Shown here: piece by piece, positions 5,720 through 12,546 of the stretch
Layout: each line of letters opens with the position of its first letter
How positions within the stretch are numbered: position 1 is the stretch's first letter
NCBI GenBank assembly: GCA_013373005.1
Contig: JABXIP010000388.1
Coordinates: 1 to 12,569, forward strand
Length of the DNA stretch: 12,569 nucleotides
Direction: 5' to 3'
Source: Cytophagia bacterium
GTDB taxonomy: Bacteria > Bacteroidota > Bacteroidia > Cytophagales > Cyclobacteriaceae
Position numbers and translations under genes: made by a program
The notes under the pieces: model-generated
Databases searched by the model: none
What the model was told of the DNA's origin: nothing
What the model saw: only the letters and a program-made list of their open reading frames with translations

Positions 5720-6880
5720 ATGAACTTATTCATCAAAAGGATTTTATCCTATTTTTTATTGATGATCCTGACATGTAGCGCGACAAAGCTGTATGGTCAA
5801 GGATGTGTTGCAATTCGCGGCTTCTCAAGTGGAGGAGCTAATAACCTTAGAGGAAACATTAACCTACCCAAGGGCTCTTTTCAGCTTCAAACAGGCTATC
5901 GCTACTTTAAGTCTTTCAGACATTTTAGGGGAACTCACGAAGAAACCAACCGAATTGAGGATGGCACACAGGTGATCAATCATTCTCACTTTCTGGATTT
6001 ATCGTTGACTTACGGTATTACCGATCGTTTGTATGGAAGCGTGACCTTACCTTTTGTCTACCATAACAGATCTTCTATGTATGAGCATGGCGGTAACCCG
6101 CCCAATGGCTTGGGTGAAAGACATGAAACCAGCTCTCACGGACTGGCAGACATGAGGTTCAATTTGGGTTATTGGCTGCTAGACCCGGCCATTCATTCCA
6201 AAACTAACTTTGCGCTAGCTGTTGGCTTGAAATTACCAACTGGAAGCTATGACTTTACCGATACCTTCTATAATCAGGGGGCTAACCGCGATCAGGATTT
6301 AGAAGCCGTGGTAGATCAATCTATTCAGCCAGGTGACGGTGGAACAGGTTTTTCATTAGAAATGCAAGGTTTTCATTCTTTCAACAGTCGATTTCAGATG
6401 AGTGCCAACCTCTATTACTTGTTCAATGTAACAGAGACAAATGGCGTACTTACAAGAAACGGAAGAAGTGAATTCTCTGCTCCAGACCAATATGCTCTGC
6501 GCCTTGGCATGTTCTACAACACCAATGTTCAAGGTCTCAGCGCCTTTTTTGGTGGGAGACTAGAGGGTGTTCCTTCAGATGATGCTATTGGAGGTAGTGC
6601 AGGATACAGAAGACCAGGATACGTTTATTCCGTTGAACCGGGAATTAACCTGGCCAACAGAAACTATAACATTTCACTGAATGTACCCATTGCAGTTTTC
6701 CGAAATAGGGTTCAGAGCTATGAAGACAAGGTGCGTTCAGCAGATAGTGGCAATAACGTTCATGGCGATGCAGCCTTTGCCGATTATGTTTTCAACATCA
6801 GTATTACCTGGCTTTTTGGTGGAATGAAAAATCACGAGCCAAGTTCAGGACCAGACTTATCATTGCTTAAAAAGAATTAA
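5720..6880 (+). CDS. Outer-membrane beta-barrel protein, transporter-like
   Basis: This 386-residue protein has a Sec signal peptide (charged start, hydrophobic residues about 8-20, likely cleavage near 27). It then shows the alternating, aromatic- and Gly-rich strands of an outer-membrane barrel: GSFQLQTGYRYF, HFLDLSLTYGITDRLYGSVTLPF, FALAVGLKLPTGSYDF, RFQMSANLYYLF and so on. The 'LTYGITDRLYGSVTLPF...GLADMRFNLGYWL' pattern resembles the family often annotated as outer-membrane transporter or phenol-degradation MetA-type barrel. The ligand is unknown. It is divergent from tsdA (91 bp apart), so an association with sulfur compounds is by context only. Its stop overlaps the stop of the convergent porin gene by 4 bp. 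The LTC near residue 19 is not a good lipobox. Confidence 0.75.
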   Translation: MNLFIKRILSYFLLMILTCSATKLYGQGCVAIRGFSSGGANNLRGNINLPKGSFQLQTGYRYFKSFRHFRGTHEETNRIEDGTQVINHSHFLDLSLTYGITDRLYGSVTLPFVYHNRSSMYEHGGNPPNGLGERHETSSHGLADMRFNLGYWLLDPAIHSKTNFALAVGLKLPTGSYDFTDTFYNQGANRDQDLEAVVDQSIQPGDGGTGFSLEMQGFHSFNSRFQMSANLYYLFNVTETNGVLTRNGRSEFSAPDQYALRLGMFYNTNVQGLSAFFGGRLEGVPSDDAIGGSAGYRRPGYVYSVEPGINLANRNYNISLNVPIAVFRNRVQSYEDKVRSADSGNNVHGDAAFADYVFNISITWLFGGMKNHEPSSGPDLSLLKKN

Positions 6881-8211
6881 AAGCTATAGTATAGACGAAT
6901 ATCCGTATGAAGGAAATCGGCCTGATTAATCAGGTGCTTGTCTTCGATATTGGAGTCATCTGTCAAAAACCTATAAACCAACAAGACCTCAGCAGTGAGG
7001 CCCGTCATCCATTTGACGGGCTGAACTTTTAACTCTGCATCCAAATTCAAAGTGGACGGAGTTTGATACTTATTTCTGAGATAATCTGTCACCTCTGGCA
7101 TAAAATTCTGCCCAGCTGAAGTTGAAAACTGGTACTTCAATTTCTCGTCCGACCAGCTTTTTTTCCACTTCATCATAAGGCCAATTACATCTCTGGCTCC
7201 CTCTATTCTATTCCTTTTTTGGAAAGTATAAAAAGGTTCATAACCCCATTCCCGTGGCATAAGGAATCGGCCGTCATCAGTAATTCTGGTTAGGTTGAAT
7301 TGTAGGACGCTACTACTTAATCGTTTCTCAACGCGAAAACCAAGGTATAATGCCAGCCTGTCCGTTTTATATCTCAGGAGTTCATCGGCATTTCCACCTT
7401 CTCCTATTTTACTCTGAATTAATGTTTTAAGACTCAAGTTCCACTCACCATCTGGCAAATAAAAACTGGGTTCAATGAGCAAGGTATTCATTACTCCTTC
7501 CACAAAGTAGTCCCAAACATCGAGAGAGAAGTTTTGATTGAAAAGGCGATTATAGTTGCCTACAACAAGAGCCTTGGAGTTCACATTATTTCGGTATCCA
7601 CTAGGGCTACCGTCAGTATTTACCCCTACTCCGGCCACTCCAATTGAATTGCCTATGGTTTCAAAATCTCCAGAAAAACGGGGCATCGCTTTATGAACAT
7701 AAGCCAATTGCCAAGAGGTATTTTCAGCCGTATAATTTTCATACCAAATGCCTTCCAAAGCATTGGGAAACGGCCATTGCTCGGGATGAAATGCCTGAAC
7801 ATTCCTCAGGAATCTTCCCGCTGTAAGTATATGCCCTTCAAGGTTGAACTGAGCATTTAATATTGGCAAGGCAAATTCAGACTGTCCACTCATCGTTCTC
7901 AAGTTGAATAGGTTCGACTCAAAAAGTGGCCCTTTGCCGGTTGTAGCATCTCGCTTTTCTAAGCCAGAAGTACTCGGCAGAAAGACACCGTTGAGCTGTC
8001 CGGAAAAACTCAGCCATGGCTTGAGCTGATAATCAGCCTTTATCTGACCAAAGCCCACCACAGCATTGAAGTCTTCCAGGTCTCCCCTATTATGCGTTGA
8101 CATATAGCGGAGACCAATGGTACTTCTAACTTTAAATGGGTTTTCTTCCTGAGCTTTAAGTCCTACAACTAAAATGCTCAAAAATAAAATTGTAAAACCT
8201 TTATTGAACAC
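6877..8211 (-). CDS. Outer-membrane porin, OprD-like
   Basis: This 444-residue protein has a signal peptide (about 1-20, hydrophobic FTILFLSILVVGL, cleavage near KAQ). Beta-barrel strands run throughout and the protein ends in an aromatic residue (DIRLYYSF), the usual signal for outer-membrane insertion. The stretch HILTAGRFLRNVQAFHP...FPNALEGIWYENYTAENTSW (about 128-165) resembles the strand-loop region of OprD-type porins, where a small-molecule pore is lined by charged residues. It is the last gene of the operon, 2 bp after the half transporter. The start is a GTG, directly preceded by AGGA and close to the upstream TAG, which suggests translational coupling. A porin placed behind an inner-membrane sulfur transporter pair suggests entry of the same substrate. 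Substrate identity is inference. Confidence 0.72.
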   Translation of the reverse strand: MFNKGFTILFLSILVVGLKAQEENPFKVRSTIGLRYMSTHNRGDLEDFNAVVGFGQIKADYQLKPWLSFSGQLNGVFLPSTSGLEKRDATTGKGPLFESNLFNLRTMSGQSEFALPILNAQFNLEGHILTAGRFLRNVQAFHPEQWPFPNALEGIWYENYTAENTSWQLAYVHKAMPRFSGDFETIGNSIGVAGVGVNTDGSPSGYRNNVNSKALVVGNYNRLFNQNFSLDVWDYFVEGVMNTLLIEPSFYLPDGEWNLSLKTLIQSKIGEGGNADELLRYKTDRLALYLGFRVEKRLSSSVLQFNLTRITDDGRFLMPREWGYEPFYTFQKRNRIEGARDVIGLMMKWKKSWSDEKLKYQFSTSAGQNFMPEVTDYLRNKYQTPSTLNLDAELKVQPVKWMTGLTAEVLLVYRFLTDDSNIEDKHLINQADFLHTDIRLYYSF

Positions 8212-8213
8212 TC

Positions 8214-8627
8214 CTAATGGGGCAGCTTATGCTTGATTTTGCCGTAAACGAATGTTCCGAAAAGACCGGCAGCAATAGCCACCAGAATAACAAACACACC
8301 ATTACCCAATAGGATAAACATAGGCCCCGGGCAGGCACCAGTCATGGCCCAACCCAATCCAAAGATAGCCCCGCCTATGAGGTACCTGGGGATAGAAAAT
8401 TTCTTGGCAGGTATAACAATTGGATCGCCAGAAATGGCTTTCATTTTGGTTCTTTTAATGATTTGGGTGATGATTATTCCCAAAACCACAGCAGTACCAA
8501 TTACCCCATACATATGAAATGACTGAAACTTGAACATCTCATAAATCCTGTACCAGGAAACCACCTCCGCTTTAGTCAGGGTGATACCAAATAGAATTCC
8601 TAAGAAGATATATTTAATGAATTTCAT
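8214..8627 (-). CDS. YeeE/YedE-type (DUF6691) half transporter, sulfur-compound uptake
   Basis: This 137-residue integral membrane protein has about four transmembrane segments (roughly 3-20, 38-57, 81-98 and 103-127). The motif MTGACPGPMF near residue 95 is the GxCxGP signature of the YeeE/YedE (TsuA) thiosulfate transporter superfamily. In that superfamily conserved cysteines line the substrate path. It is half the length of full-size family members and follows the other half by 11 bp, so the two probably assemble together. The ATG at 8627 fits the first membrane segment. Experiment-backed TsuA imports thiosulfate; this protein could carry thiosulfate or a persulfide-related anion. Confidence 0.85.
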   Translation of the reverse strand: MKFIKYIFLGILFGITLTKAEVVSWYRIYEMFKFQSFHMYGVIGTAVVLGIIITQIIKRTKMKAISGDPIVIPAKKFSIPRYLIGGAIFGLGWAMTGACPGPMFILLGNGVFVILVAIAAGLFGTFVYGKIKHKLPH

Positions 8628-8638
8628 GGCTTGAGATA

Positions 8639-9214
8639 TTACATGGTTAGAATATGAGGTAACAGAAGGTAGGTCATGATAAGCCCTCCAATAAAGAAGC
8701 CTATTACCGCCACCAAAGAAGCAGGTTGCAAATCGCTCAATCCGCTGATGGCATGTCCACTAGTACAACCACCGGCATATCGAGTTCCGAAACCTACCAG
8801 AAAACCACCAACCACGAAGATGATGATACCTTTAAGGCTAAAAAGAGTCTCAAAACTGAATACTTCTTCTGGAGCAATCCCTACTCCCGGATTGGCAATT
8901 CCCAATTCTTTGAGATCGGCTATGGTCGCATCCGAAATGGCTATGGTCGCATCAGGCATCAACCATTGATGAGCTATGAAACCACCAACTACAGTTCCTG
9001 CAAGGAACAATAGATTCCAAGTTTGTTTTCTCCAGTCAAAGTCAAAGAATTCGCAAGATCTTCCTCCACCGAACATAGAGCACATATTTCTAAAGTTGGC
9101 CGAAAGACCAAAACTGTTGCCAAAATAGAGCAGGGTAAACATTACCAAAGCAATAATGGTCCCTGCAACATACCACGGCCATGGCTGTTGAATAAATTCG
9201 ATAATACTGTTCAT
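8639..9214 (-). CDS. YeeE/YedE-type half transporter, sulfur-compound uptake
   Basis: This is a 191-residue integral membrane protein from the chosen start. It has about four to five transmembrane segments (roughly 12-30, 62-78, 120-140 and 160-186). The family signature GTRYAGGCTSGHAISGL (about 138-154) carries the conserved Cys in GGCTSGH, and further cysteines occur near residues 43 and 52 (NMCSMF, GRSCEF). It pairs with the DUF6691-type half encoded just downstream. The reading frame can be extended to 9247, but that extra ATG sits inside the perfect hairpin 9229-9255, so I prefer ATG 9214. The extracytoplasmic loop contains a recent-looking DATIAIS/DATIADL duplication. Co-transcription with a CstB-like enzyme and a porin supports import of a sulfur anion. 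Confidence 0.87.
   Translation of the reverse strand: MNSIIEFIQQPWPWYVAGTIIALVMFTLLYFGNSFGLSANFRNMCSMFGGGRSCEFFDFDWRKQTWNLLFLAGTVVGGFIAHQWLMPDATIAISDATIADLKELGIANPGVGIAPEEVFSFETLFSLKGIIIFVVGGFLVGFGTRYAGGCTSGHAISGLSDLQPASLVAVIGFFIGGLIMTYLLLPHILTM
8918..8953. repeat. Short in-frame direct repeat inside a half-transporter gene
   Basis: The 15-base sequence GGCTATGGTCGCATC occurs at 8918-8932 and again at 8939-8953, offset by 21 bp (seven codons). It encodes DATIA twice (DATIAIS-DATIADL) in a loop between membrane segments. It looks like a small slippage duplication that kept the frame. Confidence 0.75.
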
Positions 9215-9228
9215 CGGGTTCGTTTTAA

Positions 9229-9255
9229 GCCCTGAAGTAAGATCCACTTCAGGGC
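9229..9255 (-). promoter_or_regulatory. Intercistronic hairpin between CstB-like copy 2 and the half transporter
   Basis: A perfect 10-bp inverted repeat (GCCCTGAAGT at 9229-9238, ACTTCAGGGC at 9246-9255) with a 7-base loop begins 6 bases after the stop codon at 9262. On the minus strand it is followed by TTAAAACG, too weak a U-tract for full termination. It ends 14 bases before ATG 9214. Likely roles are partial termination or protection of the upstream mRNA, giving more enzyme than transporter. This is inference from position and stem strength. Confidence 0.72.
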
Positions 9256-9261
9256 ATAATC

Positions 9262-10674
9262 TTATTTTAAAGTACTAGGGCAAACGTAATCTGTTACCGG
9301 AATGCCTGCTTCCTGAATGGCTTTGAAACCACCATCTACGTCTAGAATATTTTCATAACCTCTTGATTTCAAGATGGAAGCGAAAATCATAGAACGGTAA
9401 CCACCGGCACAATGAATAAAATATTCAGTGTCTTTATCAATTCTGGCCATTTCATTATTAATGAAGTCCAATGGCGTGTTTTTAGCCTTTTCAATATGTT
9501 TGGAAATGTACTCACCCGGTTTTCTTACATCTAAAACATTGGCTGTACCTTCTTCCAACCTTTGCTTAAGTACTTCAGCACTCACTGAAGTCACTGAGTC
9601 TACTTCTTTACCTGCTGCTCTCCACGCTTCGATTCCTCCACTTAAGTAACCCAATGTGTTATCATAACCTACTCTTGATAGTCTGGTCACAACTTCTTCT
9701 TCTCTGCCTTCATCGGCCAGGAAAACTATGGGTTGCTGCAGGTCAGGGATAAGAGCACCTACCCAAGGAGCAAAGCTTCCGTCAATTCCAATAAAGATTG
9801 AATTAGGAATAAACCCTTTGGCAAACTCTTGCTGATGTCTGGTATCTAAAACCAATGCACCTTCATGATTGGCCATGGCCTCGAAAGTATCTACATCTAA
9901 CGCCACCTTACCAGTCTCGAGAATCTTATCAACTCCAGAAGTATCAGCCGATTTGTTCATGGCCACGTTCTGAGCAAAATATTGTGGAGGAGGAAGCAAG
10001 CCATCTGTCACCTCTTTAATGAACTCCTCTTTCGACATGTCTGCTCTCAGGGCATAATTTGTCTTCTTTTGGTTACCCAGAGTATCGGTAGTTTCTTTAC
10101 TCATGTTCTTTCCACAAGCCGAGCCAGCACCGTGAGCCGGGTAAACAATAACATTGTCTGGAAGTGTCATGATTTTCTCTCTCAAGCTATCGAAGAGCAT
10201 ACCTGCCAAATCATCTTGAGTGATATCGCCTTTCTGGGCAAGGTCAGGTCTTCCAACATCACCAATAAACAGTGTATCACCACTGAAGATTGAATGCTCT
10301 TTACCATTCTCATCAATCAATAAGTAAGTTGAGCTCTCAAGTGTGTGGCCAGGGGTGTGCAACACTTTAATCTTCACATCTCCCAACTCAAAGATCTCTC
10401 CATCGGTAGCCTTGTAGCTGTCGAATTCAGTTTTCGCACTTGGACCATATACAATGGTTGCTCCCGTTTTCTTAGCCAAGTCTACATGGCCAGAAACAAA
10501 GTCTGCATGGAAGTGAGTCTCGAAAATATACTTAATGGTGGCTTTATTTTTCTCAGCCATTGAAAGGTACGGATGCACCTCTCTAAGTGGATCAATTATA
10601 GCTACTTCTCCCTTACTCTCTATGTAGTAAGCTCCTTGCGCTAAACAACCCGTGTAAATCTGATCTATTTTCAT
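9262..10674 (-). CDS. CstB-like persulfide dioxygenase-rhodanese fusion (copy 2)
   Basis: This 470-residue protein is collinear with the protein encoded at 2629-4035. The persulfide dioxygenase domain (about 1-240) has His54, His56, Asp58 in THFHADF, His110 in HTPGHT, Asp133 in SGDT and His181 in YPAHG. The middle rhodanese fold (about 265-355) has no catalytic Cys (FLADEGREEE at 318-327). The C-terminal rhodanese (about 370-465) has Cys422 in HCAGGYRS. The mononuclear iron ligands and one active rhodanese Cys are intact, so persulfide oxidation coupled to thiosulfate formation is expected. An extra Cys occurs near the C terminus (YVCPSTLK), absent from copy 1. It is first in a four-gene operon with the two half transporters and the porin (gaps 47, 11 and 2 bp). 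The operon's own operator lies at 10751-10764. Confidence 0.9.
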   Translation of the reverse strand: MKIDQIYTGCLAQGAYYIESKGEVAIIDPLREVHPYLSMAEKNKATIKYIFETHFHADFVSGHVDLAKKTGATIVYGPSAKTEFDSYKATDGEIFELGDVKIKVLHTPGHTLESSTYLLIDENGKEHSIFSGDTLFIGDVGRPDLAQKGDITQDDLAGMLFDSLREKIMTLPDNVIVYPAHGAGSACGKNMSKETTDTLGNQKKTNYALRADMSKEEFIKEVTDGLLPPPQYFAQNVAMNKSADTSGVDKILETGKVALDVDTFEAMANHEGALVLDTRHQQEFAKGFIPNSIFIGIDGSFAPWVGALIPDLQQPIVFLADEGREEEVVTRLSRVGYDNTLGYLSGGIEAWRAAGKEVDSVTSVSAEVLKQRLEEGTANVLDVRKPGEYISKHIEKAKNTPLDFINNEMARIDKDTEYFIHCAGGYRSMIFASILKSRGYENILDVDGGFKAIQEAGIPVTDYVCPSTLK

Positions 10675-10719
10675 TTTGCTTTACTTTTCTTGTTAAGTTG
10701 TTCCATATACATGGACGAT

Positions 10720-10764
10720 GTAAAATACGTTCCTTCTCCTCAAAACTGAAGTAACATAGGTTAC
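10720..10764 (-). promoter_or_regulatory. GTAAC-N4-GTTAC operator and -7 box upstream of the CstB2-transporter operon
   Basis: The perfect palindrome GTAACATAGGTTAC occupies 10751-10764, one base from the sulP stop codon (10766). On the minus strand, 23 bp later comes TATTTTAC (10727-10720), which keeps four of the six fixed bases of TAnnTTTG. Transcription would start near 10715, giving a leader of about 40 bases. No terminator is visible between sulP and this site, so read-through from sulP into the operon is also possible. Confidence 0.6.
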
Positions 10765-10765
10765 A

Positions 10766-12481
10766 TTAGGCATTAGATTGCTCAATCAAATGTCTTTTCT
10801 CTCCTTTATATTCACCTGACAGACAATAGCTTACCGCATCATTGGTAGTCAGAAAGAATACTTTGCCCTGGTCCTGTAAAATCAGTTCATTTCTATTGAA
10901 CACATCCCTAACCGGACCAATCATTTCTGCAAAAAGTATCTGAATACCTTTCTCCTCCAATCCTTCAATGAGTTCTCTCAAACCAATCACACCTGTGGCA
11001 TCAACATAGGCCACTGAGCCGGCATCTAGCACCACATATTTCAGAGTACCATTTCTCTTCTGCACTTCATTCATCACCTTGTCTTTTATGGTTTGAATAT
11101 TCACAAAGGCAAAAGGTGCATCCACTCTCAACACCAAGAGTTCTGGCCAGGTTTCCAAATCCTTAAATCGCGTAACATTTCTGTATTCTTCAATGCCCTT
11201 AACCCTACCTAGTATGGCCATATGAGGATTAGCTGCCCTGAAGAGTAAAATCAGAATTGACAAAACAATGCCTGTAACAATACCCGGCACCATACTAAAC
11301 TGAAGGGTAACTATAAACGTGGCCATTAATAAGCCAAACTCTATCTTATTGGTTTTCCATAATGTCCTAACATAGCTCAGGTCAATCAAACCCGCCACCG
11401 CCACCATAATAATAGCAGCAAGTATCGCATGGGGCAAATTGTAAAATAATGGGGTTAGGAATAGTAATGTGAGTGCAACCAAAATGGCTGAAATAATAGA
11501 TGAAAGCGGGGTGTTGGCTCCTGCTTGATGGTTCACAGCAGAACGCGAAAAACCACCTGTTACAGGGTAACTCTGGAATAGCGACCCCACAATATTGGCA
11601 GCACCCAAGGCAATAAGTTCCTGATTCGGAATAACCTTATAATCTCTTCTTTTAGCCTCTATGGCTTTCGCCACAGAAAAGGCTTCCATAAATGCCACCA
11701 CTGCAATTGTTAAAGAAAGAGGCAGTAGCTTCTGAATAGTTTCTATTGAGAGATCCGGAATAATCAATGATGGGAGTCCACTTGGCACCTCTTTAACAAT
11801 ACTTACTCCTTTTGTGTCTAAACCAAATGCTGCAACAACCAAAATACCTACAATTACTGCAATGAGTGCTCCCGGAATTTTATTGTTGATTTTCTTTGCT
11901 CCCTTGATGAGGGCAATACCTGCTATGCCTAGCAGCAGAGTTAATAAATGAGTCTCATTGATTTGCCCAATGGCATTGGCAACAATGAGGTAAACCTGAT
12001 TACTTTTCTCCAGGTCAATGCCCAGAAAATACTTAAGTTGATTGAGACCTATAATCAATGCCGCAGCTGAAGTAAACCCACTAATTACAGGCTTGGCCAA
12101 AAGGTTGGTAATAAAACCCATTCTAATTATTCCCAATGTGAATTGGGCCACACCCATAAAGAAGGCCAGCATAATGGCATAGGTAATGTAAGCTTCACTT
12201 CCCTCTGTTGCCATCACCGAAACACCTGTGGCTACCAAAAGCGAATCCATAGCAACCGGAGCTACTGACAGCTGCCTTGAAGTACCAAAGATCGCATAGA
12301 CTAACTGTGGAACTACTGAAGCATAGAGTCCATAGACAGGAGGAAGACCTGCTATAAGAGCATAAGCCATTCCTTGAGGAATCAGCATTATCCCAACCGT
12401 TAAGCCGGCAAATAAATCACCGCTTAGGTCAGATCTTTTGTAGTTTGGTAGCCAGGAAAGAATAGGTAAAAACTGCTTCAA
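10766..12481 (-). CDS. SulP family inorganic anion (sulfate-type) permease with STAS domain
   Basis: This protein of about 571 residues has the SulP/SLC26 layout. A soluble start (LPILSWLPNYKRSDLSGDLFAG) leads into the signature TVGIMLIPQGMAYALIAGLPPVYGLYAS, then about 10-14 membrane segments to residue ~400. A cytoplasmic STAS domain (about 435-555) follows, with the DAGSVAYVDATGVIGL nucleotide-binding-like loop. The SYPVTGGFSRSAVNHQAGA motif of the transport core is present. It would exchange or co-transport sulfate, bicarbonate or a similar anion; substrate is not readable, but context favours a sulfur oxyanion. The frame opens at a TTG at 12505. That codon lies inside the predicted -7 box (12510-12503), so I prefer the TTG at 12481, preceded by AAAGAG. 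An in-frame stop at 12520-12518 rules out longer forms. Confidence 0.9.
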   Translation of the reverse strand: MKQFLPILSWLPNYKRSDLSGDLFAGLTVGIMLIPQGMAYALIAGLPPVYGLYASVVPQLVYAIFGTSRQLSVAPVAMDSLLVATGVSVMATEGSEAYITYAIMLAFFMGVAQFTLGIIRMGFITNLLAKPVISGFTSAAALIIGLNQLKYFLGIDLEKSNQVYLIVANAIGQINETHLLTLLLGIAGIALIKGAKKINNKIPGALIAVIVGILVVAAFGLDTKGVSIVKEVPSGLPSLIIPDLSIETIQKLLPLSLTIAVVAFMEAFSVAKAIEAKRRDYKVIPNQELIALGAANIVGSLFQSYPVTGGFSRSAVNHQAGANTPLSSIISAILVALTLLFLTPLFYNLPHAILAAIIMVAVAGLIDLSYVRTLWKTNKIEFGLLMATFIVTLQFSMVPGIVTGIVLSILILLFRAANPHMAILGRVKGIEEYRNVTRFKDLETWPELLVLRVDAPFAFVNIQTIKDKVMNEVQKRNGTLKYVVLDAGSVAYVDATGVIGLRELIEGLEEKGIQILFAEMIGPVRDVFNRNELILQDQGKVFFLTTNDAVSYCLSGEYKGEKRHLIEQSNA

Positions 12482-12502
12482 TTCTGTTCTCTTTAGTTGG
12501 CA

Positions 12503-12546
12503 CAAAAGTAGGCCGACTCAATAGCCGTAAAAGTAACCAAAGTTAC
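12503..12546 (-). promoter_or_regulatory. GTAAC-N4-GTTAC operator and perfect TAnnTTTG box upstream of sulP
   Basis: The perfect palindrome GTAACCAAAGTTAC lies at 12533-12546. Exactly 22 bp later on the minus strand is TACTTTTG (12510-12503), a full match to the -7 consensus. The predicted start, near 12497, is 41-42 bp from the palindrome centre, the class II activator position. No TTTG lies 17-23 bp before the -7 box. This is the clearest of the four sites. Confidence 0.68.

Noticed and set aside
5720..5800. Lipoprotein signal in the outer-membrane barrel protein
   Set aside because: The sequence around the early Cys (ILTCSA) lacks a small residue directly before the Cys, and the rest of the protein is a barrel with a normal signal peptide.
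9215..9247. Eleven-residue N-terminal extension of the first YeeE/YedE half
   Set aside because: The extra codons fall in the strong hairpin 9229-9255, and MNSIIEFIQQPWPW at 9214 is a natural beginning before the first membrane segment.
9982..10293. Plus-strand open frames inside the second CstB-like gene
   Set aside because: They are antisense to intact catalytic motifs, and the encoded peptides show no domain pattern.
10681..10720. Hairpin (ATCC-type, CCATATACATGG) in the leader of CstB-like copy 2 as a terminator of sulP
   Set aside because: The stem is only four to five pairs with no T-run, too weak to call a terminator or riboswitch.
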